Below, in pieces: positions 23,552 through 35,513 of a stretch of 64,000 nt of DNA. Both the position numbers and the translations under genes were made by a program. The DNA comes from Eriocheir sinensis (Eukaryota > Arthropoda > Malacostraca > Decapoda > Varunidae): assembly GCF_024679095.1 (NCBI RefSeq), contig NC_066515.1:22107717-22171716 (forward strand). The letters run 5' to 3'. How positions within the stretch are numbered: the first letter of the stretch is position 1; each line of letters begins with the position of its first letter. The notes below the pieces were generated by a model. The model did no database searches and was not told the DNA's origin. It saw only the letters and a program-made list of their open reading frames with translations.

Positions 23552-23655
23552 ACACACACACACACACACACACACGCAATCACCACACCCATATCCCAGC
23601 TACCATTTCTCTCCTTCCTCCTCCTCCTCCTCCTCCTCCTCCTCCTCCTCCTCCA
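23471..23655. repeat. compound (C)n-(TC)n-(AC)n-(CTC)n
   Basis: C-run 23471-23480, TC array 23484-23551, AC array 23552-23574, CTC array 23611-23653. Confidence 0.97.
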
Positions 23656-24240
23656 CATGCTCCGTCGCCCCTATTGGAAAACTTACATTGCGGCACATAC
23701 TATATAGTTTCCCAGTTCCCTTTTTTTATGTATTCAGAAAGATAGAAAAATTGCAGCATTTTAGTCATTTGCGAAAACAATAGAAAAAATCAATAGGAAC
23801 TTAAACTATGCCTTGTCTGTGTGAAATAATATACGTGGATCGTTGTATTATTCCTACATACATTAGGTCTTCGTTATCCGTTTATCTATCTATCTATCCT
23901 ATCTATCTATCTATCCATCTATTTTTCTTTCTCCTATACATTCACAGGTAAAGAATAGCTTGAAGGTTCTAGGCGATGGAGGACGAAGTAAAGATGAGAA
24001 TAGTGAAAATAATAATGAAGAAAAATACAAACTAAAAATTGATGAAGAACAAAAAACTACAATGAAAATACGCTAATCCATTTCCTACACACACAAAAAT
24101 GCAGCAAAAAATAATAAAAAAAAGCAAAATCAAGGTAAAAAAAAACGCATCAACACCAAATTAAACACAAACACCGGCGTTGAATTTTTTTTTTTTTTTG
24201 CTTTTTTTTTTTTTACTCAGCGAGGTGTAAATTTTTCCTG
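23656..24240. other. AT-rich sequence with a short TATC array, no gene seen
   Basis: TATC tetramers at 23882-23921, otherwise A-rich complex DNA and T-runs near 24185-24215. Confidence 0.55.
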
Positions 24241-25390
24241 TGGGTTACGATCTGTTACCTCCCCCCCCCCCCTCCCCCCTGACACGCACTCCCATCCCCC
24301 CTAATCTCCCCTTATTATCCTCTCCCCCCTTCTCCCCTCCCTTCCCTTTACTCCCTACCTCCATTCTCTCTCATATTTTTTTCTCCCACTAACTTCATTT
24401 CTCTCCTCACCTTTCTCTCCTTCCTATCTACTTTCTTACCGTCCCTTCAACTCTTTCTCTTTCTCCTCTAGCTTTCTCTATTCTATCCATGCTTCTCTTT
24501 TCTCCCATTCCCTCTTTTCTTTTTCTTCCTCTCTCCTCATTTTTTCCTTACCCTCCACCTCCCTATCTTCAACTATCTCTCTTCCTCCTCTTTCTATATT
24601 CACACCTCTCTCTCTTCTTCCCTTTTTCTTTCTTTCCTCTACCCTCTCTCTCTCTTCTTCCCTTTTTCTTTCTTTCCTCTACCCTCTCTTACCTTTCCCT
24701 TCAACCCTATACATCCCTTCAATCAACTCTTTCTCTTTCTCCTCTAACTATCTCTAACCACACTGCTCTCTCTTCTTACCCTTCTCCTCTCTCCTCTCTT
24801 AACTTTACACTCTAAACATCCATTCACCCGACTCTTTCTCTTTCTCCTCTAACTATCTCTAACCACACTGTTCTCTCTTTCCCTTTTCCTCTCTCCTCTC
24901 TTTGACTTTCCTTTACACTCTATACATCCCTTCACCCGACTCTTTCTCTTTCAAACTTTCTCTATTCACACTTTTCTCTCCTCTTCCTCTTTACCCTTCT
25001 TCCTCTTACCTCCATTCCCTCCTATCTCTCCTCTACAACCCCTTTTCATTTTACTCTCCACCTCGTTCTTTGCTAATTTTTGTCAACTCTCTTTTTGTGA
25101 CCCCTTAACTCCCTGTCCATTTCCGTTTTCCCTCCCTCTTTCCTATGCCACTCCCTATCGAATTCCCCTTCCCTACCCAACACACTGCATCTCTGTGTCC
25201 CCTCCCCTAACTTCCCACCTCTTTCCCTCTTTTCCTTCCTCCGATTGCCTATTACTTCCCCTCTTCCCCCTCCACCTCCTCCCGAGAACAACCATCACCC
25301 CTCTCCTCCTCCTGTACCTCATTCTCTTCCTCCGCCAACTCCTCTTCTTCCCCCTCCTCCTCCTCCTCCTCCTCCTCTCCCCTCACAAAC
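24241..25390. repeat. polypyrimidine block with internal tandem repeats
   Basis: About 1.15 kb almost wholly C/T. A 44-bp unit (CTCTTCTTCCCTTTTTC part) is duplicated at about 24610-24690, and a unit of about 107 bp containing CTTTCTCCTCTAACTATC and CATYCCTTCACCCGACTC recurs near 24725, 24831 and 24939. A CTC run ends the block. Confidence 0.85.
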
Positions 25391-25411
25391 ACACATCTGA
25401 ATCAGGGCTAC

Positions 25412-25413
25412 CA

Positions 25414-25464
<51 letters not shown>
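25412..25464. repeat. (AC)n microsatellite
   Basis: About 26 AC units, followed by a degenerate CT-rich stretch to about 25573. Confidence 0.97.
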
Positions 25465-25465
<1 letters not shown>

Positions 25466-25663
25466 CCCACGACCCGCCTCCCACCATCCATTACAACGCG
25501 ACCCCTCTCTCTCTCTCTCTCCCTCTCCCTCTCTCTCCCTATTTCCCCTCTCTCTCTCTCTCCCTCCCTCTCAGAAACAGTCTGGTGAATTGAACTGAAG
25601 CAGAGCGTGGATATAACTGTGTGGGCTCAGTGAAGTCTCTGGTAGGTTCCCCCAATCCAATTA

Positions 25664-25664
<1 letters not shown>

Positions 25665-25725
<61 letters not shown>

Positions 25726-25778
25726 CTATGGTTGTTATGTGCGTAAAAATCAGCATTCCAGGTATTAGCTATTAAGTC

Positions 25779-25839
<61 letters not shown>

Positions 25840-25960
25840 GTATAGATAATGTGTGTACGTCTGCTTCTATAGATCCATTTATTTCTAATCTTTCATAACT
25901 CGTGTAGGTGTGTGTGTATCAGTCTATGTATGTATGTATGTATGTATATATGTATGTATG
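25665..25960. repeat. two (TG)n arrays and a GTAT array
   Basis: TG 25665-25724, TG 25780-25838, and GTAT tetramers 25926-25960, separated by short unique DNA. Confidence 0.97.
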
Positions 25961-26149
25961 TATGGACAGACAAGGGGGGGTGGGGGGGGTAGATGCGTGT
26001 ATCCCGGTGAAAGTCAAGAGAACGTAAAATTGAAGAAAAATGTTAAATCTCCTTACAAAAAAAAACATTTCTCTACTTTTATAAATAGAAACTAATAACA
26101 CCGAATATAACAAAAGAATTCTGCGTTAAGGGACAGGATGCGACGTTTT

Positions 26150-26760
26150 AAGCCTGACTAAACTCCAACAAAAGAAGGGGAGAGGGAGGAAACAAGGGGA
26201 GGAAAGAGGGAATGGAGGAGGAGGAGGAGGAGGAGGAGGAGGAGGAGGAGGAATGGGGAGGTTGAGAGGAAAATAAAAGAAGTTGGGAGACGGGAAGAAT
26301 AAGAAGTAAATGGAGGAGGATGAGAAAGAGAAGGAGGAGGAGAGAAGGAGAGGTTGAAAGAAAAATGGGAGAAGAGAAGAGGAAGAGAAGAGAAGATTCA
26401 TGATAAAGAGAGAAGAGAGGTGTAACATATGTATGGAAGAAAATGAAAGAAAAAGTTAGGTTCTAGGAGAAAGAATAAAGATAGAGAGAAAAATAGGAAG
26501 GAGGGAGTGAGAAGCAGTTGATAAAGGAGGTGTGAAGAAGGAATGACACTGGAAAGGAAGAGAATGAAACAAATATGAGAAGAAAAGAGGAACAGAGAAG
26601 AAGAGAAGAGAGAAAAAATACGAAGAGGAAGGAGATAATAGGTGAAAAGGTAAGAGGAGGAGGAGGAAGAAGAGGGAGAAGGCGAAGACGAAGAGGAGGG
26701 GAAAGAGAGGGGAGAGAGAGGATTGAAATTAAGGGACCCAAGAGAGATGACATCGAGTAT
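26150..26760. repeat. polypurine tract with (GAG)13
   Basis: About 600 bp of G/A-rich plus strand; GAG triplets at 26214-26252. Confidence 0.85.
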
Positions 26761-26860
26761 CGGTTCCTATTTCCCAGGTGTCCCCCGCCGCCCCGCTCAC
26801 CTGCCGCCCATATCAAGCCAACGAGGTGAGCGACAGGTGAAGGAAGGAAGGTAAGAGCCG
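26761..26860 (+). other. complex segment bounded by splice-like sites
   Basis: CTATTTCCCAG at 26767-26777 resembles an acceptor and CGAG|GTGAGC (GT at 26826) a donor. The 48 nt between are open in frame and multiple-of-three. With no homologue and frequent CAGGT words nearby, this may be chance; low confidence. Confidence 0.15.
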
Positions 26861-26879
26861 GCCCATATTTTTAATCAAC

Positions 26880-27830
26880 AAATAGTACACCTTCCCACCC
26901 TTCTCACTTTCCCTTTCCCTTCCCCTCCCTTTCCCTTCCCTCCGTAACCCTAATTTAACTTCCCTTCGCTCGATTTTTCAACTCTTCTTTTCCTCTCTTT
27001 TTTTTTCTCTCCAGCCTAAAATTTCCTTACTTTTTTGCACTTCACAGATTCTCACCCTCTTTCTCACCCTTCTTTCCCGCCCCCTTACTTTCTTTCCTCC
27101 TTTTCCTCCTCTTCCTTCTTTTCCTCCTCTTCCTCCTCCTCCACCATCTCAGTGAATCTAGTCTTTCTCTAACTCCTTTTTCACTTAACATCTTTCCCTT
27201 TTATCTTCTCATCCCCTTCCAGCATCCTCTCTTCTCTCATCTCATCTTCTCTTCCTTCCTCCTCCTCCTCGCTCCCTATCTCAGTAAGCTAGTTTTAATT
27301 ATCCCCTCTTTTTCACTTCCCCTTTCCCCTCCTCATCCCCTTTCCACCCTCCTTCTCCAGCCTCTTCCATTCTTTTTTATTCATTTTTCTTATTCTCCTC
27401 CTATATATTCCAAGGAGGTTAGTCTCCCTCCGTTTTCTATTTTTCCTTCCCACTTTCTTCTGTCACCTTCTCCTTCTTCTTCTTTTTCTCCTGCTTCTCC
27501 TCTTTTTCTGCTTCTTGTTCTTGTTGTGATCTTCCTTAACTTCCTCTACTACCGTCTTGTCATGTTCCTTCCTCACCTCCTCCTCCTCCTCCTCCTCTAT
27601 CTAAGTTAGTTTCCCTCTTCCTCCTTTTTTTCCATTCTCATCTCTCCTTCTCCCCTCCTCCCCATCCCTTCCCAGCCAGCATCTTCTCTCCCTCTTCTAC
27701 CAACACCTCGCATCCCTTCTCTTTTTTTTCCAGCCTGTCCTCATCTCCTTCTTCCACCACCAATACCTCTCCTCCCTTCTCTTTTTTTTTTCATCCTGTC
27801 CTCATCTCCCGCCTCGCCCGTCCTGTCCAG
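26880..27830. repeat. polypyrimidine block
   Basis: About 950 bp of C/T-rich DNA with CTC runs and a near-duplicate (CTTCTCTTTTTTTTCCAGCC and CTTCTCTTTTTTTTTTCATCC, about 27717 and 27777). It ends in CCCGTCCTGTCCAG, a good acceptor-like sequence. Confidence 0.75.
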
Positions 27831-27892
27831 TGCCAAGAGGTGTGAGGAGGGTGCCAAGGGACCTTCAATCCTCCCTGAGACGCTGCCAGAAG
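27831..27892 (+). CDS. candidate 62-nt internal exon, unknown gene
   Basis: Upstream is a polypyrimidine tract ending TGTCCAG (AG at 27829-27830); downstream is a full consensus donor AAG|GTGAGT (GT at 27893). Between them two of three plus frames are open: one reads AKRCEEGAKGPSILPETLPE and the other PRGVRRVPRDLQSSLRRCQK. Composition changes abruptly from C/T-rich to mixed exactly at the acceptor, as expected at an exon. No homologue recognised and no partner exon identified. A chance splice pair is quite possible because long pyrimidine runs make many pseudo-acceptors. Confidence 0.3.
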
Positions 27893-28610
27893 GTGAGTGA
27901 TTAAAAAGGCGAAGGAAATGTATGGTCGTTTTAATTGCTGGTTGAGTGACAAGGTGAATGGTGTGAGATGGTGATGGTGGTGATGGTGATGGTCCCTCTT
28001 TCTCTATCCCTTCATCTCCCTCTCTTTCTAATGTGATACCAAATGAGTCTTCAGGATAAAAATCGCCTCCATTTAGAAACTTTCAACTAAAATCAACTTT
28101 GAGATTCATTTCCCTCGGATCTCAAGTCGTTCGTTTCCTCCTCCTCCTCCTCCTCCTCCTCCTCCTCCTCCTCCTCGCCCTCTTTCTTTTTCCTTTACCT
28201 CCTCCTGATACGCTTTTCTTAATTTGATTTTTTTTTCGTAACTGATAAACCCAACCTCGCTCCCTCTAACGCTAGTCACACCCATATATTCTTTTCCTCC
28301 ATGTGTTAAAGCGTTCTTAAATCTACCTAATCTACTACGTTCATAATTTTTTACATTGTACTTATCCTATACAATACAATACAATACAAACTAACTTTAA
28401 CAATTAATGAATCAGTAGTTATTCCCACCTATAGTCACTCAGAATTCCTCTATAATCAAAACCCCAAAAACTGAAAAGGACCACAACAAGTAATTCTCTC
28501 CCACCGTTTCTACACACCTTGACATCAACACAAGTACTACATCCCTATAAACTAAAAGAAGAAAAAAAACATTGAATAACTGATAGCATTTCTCCCTCCA
28601 CATCCCTTCA
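27893..28610. other. mixed unique sequence with (CTC)n, no gene seen
   Basis: GGT/GAT triplets 27965-27990, a CTC array 28136-28176, then AT-rich complex DNA with ATACA pentamers 28366-28389. Confidence 0.5.
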
Positions 28611-28659
28611 ACAAGAACAAGAGAACAGAAAAAAAATTACACCCCCATAAAACCCTCCA

Positions 28660-28830
28660 AAAAAAATCACTCTTCGGCCGGTTGATAATTTTTCCCCTCC
28701 TAAGCTCACCCGCGAGACCTTATTTTCTGTGGGGGCAAAGTACGCCGCGAGGGGACGGACGCCGCCCCCGGGGAAATAAGGACCGAGAGGCAGGCGAGTA
28801 AACAAAATCTTACCGTGTACCGCCAGGAGG
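28660..28830. promoter_or_regulatory. CpG-bearing complex island
   Basis: Contains CTTCGGCCGGTTGATAA, CACCCGCGAGACC, TACGCCGCGAGG and ACCGTGTACCGCC; GC and CpG content jump relative to both sides. Role unknown. Confidence 0.2.
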
Positions 28831-29058
28831 AGGAGGAGGAGGAAGGGGGGAAGGGATATAAGAGATAAAGAAGGAAGGTTATGTGTAGAAATGGGAGCGG
28901 GAGAAGAGGGGGAAAGTTGCTAAAGAAGAAGAAGAAGAAGAAGAAGAAGAAGACGAAGACGAAGACAAAAAAGAAAGAGAAAAAGAAGAAAGAAAAAAAA
29001 GGAGGAGAGGGAGAAGTTACTAAAGAAAAAGAAAAGAAAAAGACCAAGATGAAGATTG
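28831..29058. repeat. polypurine tract with (GAA)n
   Basis: GGA, GAA and GAC triplets and A-rich DNA. No gene. Confidence 0.8.
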
Positions 29059-29313
29059 TCAAATATCTACCATAGTGAAGACGATGTTCATGATTATCAA
29101 TATGAACATGAAGTTAATATAAGGTACTGCAAAAATAATCACAAATGTAAGGAAAGCAATAACCGTAATAAAGAATAAAGAGAAGGAAACGAAAATAATA
29201 ACAATACGGGTCCATGTCAGATTGTTCAAGTCCCTCAGAGATTCCTCGTTTTCTGTAAGCAGCTTTTCGTGCCTCACCCCGTTTTCTTTCCTGCCATAGC
29301 GCTTCATTTCCAT
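29059..29313 (-). CDS. candidate small membrane protein ORF, 84 aa, unknown
   Basis: From the first ATG at 29313 the frame runs 84 codons to TGA. The predicted protein has a charged N-terminal third (about residues 1-30, rich in Lys, Arg and Glu), an Asn-Leu-Thr site near 31-33, then two strongly hydrophobic segments (about 37-62 and 66-81) with a Pro between. The frame stays open upstream to TTTGTGCAG, which could be an acceptor, so this could be a last exon. It is not simple-sequence, unlike almost all other frames. A second minus frame of 76 codons overlaps it, so chance remains possible. I recognise no family. Confidence 0.3.
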   Translation of the reverse strand: MEMKRYGRKENGVRHEKLLTENEESLRDLNNLTWTRIVIIFVSFSLFFITVIAFLTFVIIFAVPYINFMFILIIMNIVFTMVDI

Positions 29314-29345
29314 TGCTAACTCGGCTATTCTGCACAAAGACCACG

Positions 29346-29641
<296 letters not shown>

Positions 29642-29645
<4 letters not shown>

Positions 29646-30101
29646 GCTGTCCTCGGCTGTCGGCGCTTCATCTGGCTCGGCAGTCTACCTTGGACGAGTA
29701 TTTCTCTTTTATGTGTCGTGGTAAGGTGTTCGTGCTACTGGACTCCCGGCATCATACTCTTGTAGCGCGTCACTGTTTGTCGTGTGCCTCGGACGGGAGT
29801 GTGCCCGGTGTGATGACCTCTTCTTGTGGATGGGCCGAGTATCTACCACCGCCAATGACGTACTTCAATGCGATATCGAGTTATTTCCAATGGGTCTCTT
29901 TGGAGGATCAGTGAAATGTTCCTCTGATGGGGTTTCAGGTGCCCCCATGTACTATGCGAAGGACGGGTCATTGAGGTCCTGAGAGAGAGGGAGAGAGGCA
30001 GGCTATCCTCGACTCCTCCTGCCCTGGCCGAGGAAATTCTCCCCCACCAACACAAGGCCTCACCCCAGCCTCCCTCCGCTTGGCTGTGTGCGCGCGGCCC
30101 T
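29642..30101. other. complex sequence with open frames on both strands, no supported gene
   Basis: CpG-bearing unique DNA. A plus frame (to 29914) and a minus frame (29843-30319) are open but the first starts inside the TC array and neither shows a domain. Confidence 0.35.
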
Positions 30102-30302
30102 GTTACAGCCATGCGTGACAGCAACAAAGGTGATGCATAATGGATATGTCTTGATGATGTGGAGGCAGTCGAGTGACCCGCCGGTTTGCTACAGCCGTGA
30201 GTGACAGTAATATAAGTGATGTAGTGATGGTAGTCTTGTGGGTTTGGAGGCTGTGATGATTGACCGGCGATTCTGGTAGACATGAGGGACGATACGAATG
30301 GT
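30102..30302. repeat. about 84-bp degenerate tandem repeat, 2.4 copies
   Basis: GTTACAGCCATGCGTGACAG (30102), GCTACAGCCGTGAGTGACAG (about 30188) and GGTAGACATGAGGGACGATA (about 30275) head three copies; units 1 and 2 also share TGATG and GTTTGGAGG/GTGGAGG parts and end ACCSGCG. Confidence 0.75.
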
Positions 30303-30329
30303 GAGTGTTCGCAGTTCAATTTCTATCCA

Positions 30330-31030
30330 TCCTCATCTTCGTCATCATCATCATCATCATCATTTACTAACACCTCCACTTCAGTCAGCTTCCTCTTCCT
30401 CCTCATTCCAAAATCATAACATCTCTTCATTCTCCTCCTCCTCCTCCTGTTCCTGTTTCTCCTCCTTCTCCTCCTCCTCCTCTTAATTCTCCTCCTCCAG
30501 CATCATTCTTTACAACCCCCCTTACAACATCATCTTCTCTCCCTCTATATATCTTTTTCTCTATTCATCCTACATCTTGGACTTCTTTCTCCTCCTCCTC
30601 CTCCTCCTCCTCCTCCTCCTCTTTATTCCAAGCGTAAGTCAGTAGCGGAACATGAGTGACCTTGTCCGTGGGTGTGGTCCGTTTTCATCCTCCACCTCCT
30701 CCACCTCTACCCAGCCTCCTCCACCCTCCTCCATTCCTACCCAGCCTCCTCCACCCTTCTCCTACCCTCCACCCATCTCCACCCTCCCCTCACTCATGCC
30801 CAGTATAACCCACCCTCTTCCACCTACCCTACCCTACCATCCACTCCCTCCACCCACCTACACACACCTTTGCCATCCCACCCACTATCCATTTACCCCC
30901 TCAACCCCTCTCCCTTCATCTCCTTCCTCTCATCCACATGCCTTCCTATCCCCCCCTTATCCCTCTTCCTCCCCTTCTCTCCTCTCTCCTCCCTCACCCT
31001 CTCTCCTCCGCCCCCCACAGCCACCCCCCG
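30330..31030. repeat. C-rich polypyrimidine block with CTC arrays
   Basis: ATC triplets (30341-30362), CTC arrays (30436-30484, 30591-30620), then C/T/A-rich DNA with TCCACCCTCC and CAGCCTCCTCCACCC repeats (30690-30760). Confidence 0.75.
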
Positions 31031-31146
31031 CTAGTCTGCCATGTAGGTACACACAAAGAGAAAGACACAGGCATTTACAACATACACATGCCCTAATAAG
31101 TACACGAGGAAAGTGTATCAGCACGGCAACGAGACCAAAATTCCAT

Positions 31147-31147
<1 letters not shown>

Positions 31148-31232
<85 letters not shown>

Positions 31233-31343
31233 ACCCTGAAGCACACAATAACCAAGTGTCTCTGGAAGGAAAGATGCGGGATGTCTTTCTTGAGAGACAC
31301 GAAAATTAATACAGGTTGTTTTCTTCCTCTCTCTATTCTGCTT

Positions 31344-31403
<60 letters not shown>

Positions 31404-31409
31404 CACACA
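31148..31409. repeat. two (AC)n arrays
   Basis: AC 31148-31230 (about 41 units) and AC 31345-31409 (one GC variant), separated by complex DNA. Confidence 0.97.
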
Positions 31410-31770
31410 TACCGTCTTGCTTTCCCTACACAAACTTTTATCTCTCTGGTCAATAGTTTTCGTTCGACTCCTCGGTTCTCTCTTTTCTGCAAACTCTTTT
31501 TTTATTCATGACTCGCGTGAAAATGATGAAACCGTCAAGAGGGTTTTCCGAAGATGTAAGTTTGAGGATCGTGTAATTTAATTCATTCGCTCCTTTTTCA
31601 TATCGATGGATCATAAAAGAGAAAAATGACTTCAATATGTTACGTAAAGTCTGGAGGGTGGACTTTGTTTTCGTGTATTTTCTTGAAGGATTTTTATTTT
31701 TTGGGGGGGGGATTAAAGGGAAGAGACCAAGTTAAATTCCCTGTTTTTGTCCTTTGTCACCAACACTCGC
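31410..31770. other. unique sequence, no gene seen
   Basis: Complex DNA; open plus frames continue out of the AC array and carry no domain. Confidence 0.5.
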
Positions 31771-32215
31771 CTTCCTCCTCCTCCTCCTCCTCCTCCTCTT
31801 CCTCCTCCTTCTCCTCCTCCTCCTCCTCCTCGTCCTTCAGAGCTCCCAGACATCCAGACATTTTTTTTTTCCCCTTCTTCACCTCCTTTTCCAGTCTTCC
31901 ACCCACTCCTTCTAAGCCTTTTCTTTACCTTATTTTCCCTCCTCCTCCTCCTCCTCCTCCTCCTCCTCGACCTCCTTTTCCTCCACTGCCTCCTTCCAGC
32001 ATTCTGAGATCTCTTTTACGTTCTTCACCTCCTCCTTGTCCTCCTCCTCCTCCTCCTCCTCCATTGCCACTTCTTTCCCTTCCTCCTCTTCTTCCTCTTC
32101 CTCTTTCTTTTACTTTACAGAATCGATACCTCCTTTCCTACCCATCTTTCATCTTTTCCTTCTACCTTATCCCTACTACTACTACTACTACTACTACTAT
32201 TACTACTATTAACAC
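31771..32215. repeat. (CTC)n blocks and (CTA)n array
   Basis: CTC triplets at 31772-31830, 31938-31970 and 32030-32062, and CTA triplets at 32175-32211. Confidence 0.93.
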
Positions 32216-32540
32216 TCTCAAAGCGAAGGACAAACTCGGCCTTCCCCTTTCGTCCTCCAGAGCCGAGGTTGTTTACCAGAGTGAGCGCCGCGACCCGCCC
32301 GAACACACAACACCTTCGCCGGGATCAGGAATCTTGATTAGGTTTTTTTTTAGTTTGGTCCAGTTTTTGTTTGTTTGTTTCTTGGAATATATTTGCATGT
32401 GCTTGGGGTGATGTGTTGTTGTTGTTGTTGTTGTTGTTTCTGGACTCGTAATTTGTGACTGTCTCAAATTTCTTTTTTTTTTTTACATATATTTGTATTG
32501 TGGAAAATTTTAGTTGGTGTTTGTTTTGTGCAAGTGCCCT
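32216..32540. other. short CpG-bearing segment, then T-rich DNA with (GTT)n
   Basis: 32216-32330 is complex and CpG-bearing (GAGCGCCGCGACCCGCCCG). 32340-32510 is T-rich with GTT triplets at 32415-32440. Confidence 0.45.
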
Positions 32541-32543
32541 TAT

Positions 32544-32599
<56 letters not shown>
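32544..32599. repeat. (GT)n microsatellite
   Basis: About 28 GT units. Confidence 0.98.
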
Positions 32600-32600
<1 letters not shown>

Positions 32601-33050
32601 ATAATTTATCAAGCCGGAGAATGAACAATGACTTCAGTAATTAATCAGTCCCATAAATCCTACATGAATTTACTTTTTCTTTCTCTCGCTTATACCGTGA
32701 AAGGGAGCGAACAGGTAAAGCTAATATATCACCTGCCAATATCACCTGCACGTTAACCTGGAACTACCACCACCACCACCACCACCAATACTCCTGCTCC
32801 TATACTGCAAATCATAACCTTCACTAATAATTGCCCCAGTTCGCCTCCTACCTTCCCTTATGCACCAACACAGACGCCCTTTGTCCTTTCCCCTTTCATT
32901 TCGGTTCCAATCGCCGCGGACACAATGTTGCAATTTACAATGTATCACTGAATGTATCTTAATGTGCATAAGTTTTCACGTGGCTTGATTTGAGGTGAAA
33001 GATATTAGAACAACGCCCACCTCTGCCCGACCCTCCCTTCCCTTGCCTTC
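32600..33050. other. unique sequence with four CAGGTR words, no gene seen
   Basis: Complex DNA. ACAGGTAAAG, TCACCTGCC, TCACCTGCA and AACCTGG occur within about 50 bp (32710-32762). A CAC run at 32767-32788. Confidence 0.45.
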
Positions 33051-33569
33051 CCTCCTCCTCCTCCTCCTCCCTCGGGGTCACAATATAGAGCAATAATCAG
33101 CTCCACCCATGCCCCTCCCCGCCATTCCACCTCCTCCTTCTCCTTCCCCTCCTCCTCCTCCTCCTCTTCCTAATTTCTTCCTCACTCCGCTCCACCTCCT
33201 CCTCGTCTTCTTCCTCCTCCTCCTCCTGCCATAAACAAGTCTTCCTATGCCCCTGCTGGTCACTTCCTTCCTCCTACCTGTCCACCGACATCCCTCGCGC
33301 CTCTTTCGTCTCCGCCGCCCCTCCTCCTCCTCCTCCTCCTCCTCCTCCTCCTCCTCCTCCTGGCCCTGGGGCGCGGCACAGACTAGCCACACCCTTGCTC
33401 CAGAGAATCCTTGCCCTTGAAACCTTTACCTCAATGTCGCCTCTCCCTCCCTCTCTCCCTACCTCCCTCCCTCCTCTCCCTCCCTGACTCTCTCTCCCTC
33501 CCTCCATTGCCTAACTTGGGCTTTGCTTCTGCTTGTGACGGTGTTGTCCTGACGGAGTGGCTGAAGAAG

Positions 33570-33622
<53 letters not shown>
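33051..33622. repeat. (CTC)n arrays and (GA)n
   Basis: CTC arrays near 33055, 33148, 33210 and 33320-33361, then CCCT-rich DNA and a GA array 33571-33622. Confidence 0.9.
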
Positions 33623-33624
<2 letters not shown>

Positions 33625-33679
33625 GCATAAAGACCTTTTTCTTCTATATTCATAATAGTGGGTTCTTTGGGTACATCTT

Positions 33680-35350
33680 CTGAGAGGATTATGCTACCCC
33701 GCCCCCTCCGTACCCCCCCTTACCTAACCCCTCAACACCCCCTACCCCTCTACTTCCCCCTCCCCTCCTTACCCTACCCCTCAGCCTCTCCCCTCTTACC
33801 CTCCTGTTTGCCCATTATCTTCCCTTTACCTTATGAGAATGTGCCTTAGCCTTCCCTTTTTTTCCTCTTACTTATATGTAGTCTTGCCCTTCTTCACCTT
33901 TCCTTTTTTTTCATTTACCTGTTTACCTCATTTTCCTTATCCTGTTTCTTTATCCGTGTTGCCTCTCTGATCTCTTACCTTCCTTGACCTTTCCTCTTCC
34001 CCCCAGTCTCTTACCTTTCCTTAATATTCCTCGGGTTTTTTTTCCTTTATATCTGCTATTTCCTTGCTTCCTTACCATCCCTTCTTTCCTTTACCCACTG
34101 CTTCCTTTCCTTCCCTTTCCTTACCTTTCCTTACCTTTCCTTACCTTTCCTTTCCTTTCCTTACCTTTCCTTTACCCACTGCTTCCTTTCCTTCCCTTTG
34201 TTTCCCTTTCCTTCCCTTTCCTTACCTTTCCTTTCCTTACCTTTCCCTCCCTTACCCACCCATACTTTCTCCTCCCCCTTGCCAGTTTGTTTTTCTCCCC
34301 CCCTCAATCCCCCGCCCCCTCCTCTCTCTTCCCTGTGTTTTAAGTTCCCTTTAAAAACTGCCTCTCTCCCGCTCTCTTCTCCCCACTTTATTTCGATTCT
34401 TAGTGATCACCTTCCCTTTCTTCCCTTTTACTCATGGTCATTCGTTCCCCTTCTCCAACTGCCCCTTTAACCTCTTCTCCCCTTCCCACCTGTACTGTCT
34501 CCCCATCTTCCCTTCATGTATATTCTTTCTCTACTCTCATTTTCTTCTCCCTACCTGTACGTTCCCTTACTGACCTCCTCCCATCACCCCTTCATATGTA
34601 CTCTTGTTCACTCGGTCATTCCCCTTTCTCGTCCACTCCCTTCCCTTCTCTCCATCCATGCATTTTTTTTCCTCGTCCATTATTTTCTGACTCCCCAAAC
34701 ACCTGTCCCTTTTCTCATTTCCATTCACCTATACTCTCGTCCCCTTTTTTTCTGACTCCCCTAACACCTGTCCTTTCCCTTTTCCCCTCACCTATACTCA
34801 ACAAATCGTATCCCTTATGCAGTCAGTACTTTTCCCTGAAGCAACTCCTATCCCTTCCCCTGCCCTCCTTGTCCTCTGCCTCCTTCCCCTGTGCCCTTCC
34901 CCTGTGCCCTTCATCATTTTTCCTTTATCTCTGCTTGTTCTCATCTCCTTGTTCTCCTCTTGTTCTCATCTCCTTGTTCTCCTCTTGTTCTCTTCTCCCC
35001 CTTCTGTCCCTGCCCTCTGTTATCCTTGCCTCGACCTCCCTTCCTCCTGTCCTGCCCTCTGTCCCCTCCCCCGTGCCCTCGGCTCTGCCCCCTGCCCCGT
35101 CCTCCAGGCAGGGGGCGTGGCCTTCCAACCCTACACAGCCTCACCCTGACAAGGTCAAAGCGCCCTCACCCTAATGGCATCTCGTAGCTCCAGATACACA
35201 CCCTCCTCCTCCTCCTCCTCCTCCTCCAGATATACCCACCGACTCCTCCTTCCCCCTGTTTCCTCCTCCTCCTCCTCCTCAAAATTCATACCCTTCCTCC
35301 TCCTGCTCTTCTAGATATCCCTTCCTCCCTCTCCTCACTCCTCCTTCTCC
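33680..35350. repeat. 1.7-kb polypyrimidine block with local tandem repeats
   Basis: C/T-rich throughout. CCTTTCCTTA decamer-type repeats (34100-34255) include an 80-90-bp duplication starting TTTACCCACTGCTTCC; CCCTGTGCCCTTC is doubled near 34885; a 29-bp CTTGTTCTCATCTCC unit is doubled at 34936-34993; CTC arrays lie at 35203-35350. The 246-residue open frame here is compositional. Confidence 0.85.
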
Positions 35351-35473
35351 TCCTCCTCCACCTCGTCACCACGCACACGACAGCCTCTACAGGAAGGTTG
35401 TTGACCCTCTAAAGTTTGTGTCCAGATTCACGGTGACTTGCGAACATTACGCCGACACATACACGAAGGCGCC

Positions 35474-35513
<40 letters not shown>

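Noticed and set aside
34434..35174. 246-codon plus-strand frame
   Set aside because: C/T-rich DNA has few stops; translation is Ser/Pro/Leu with no domain.
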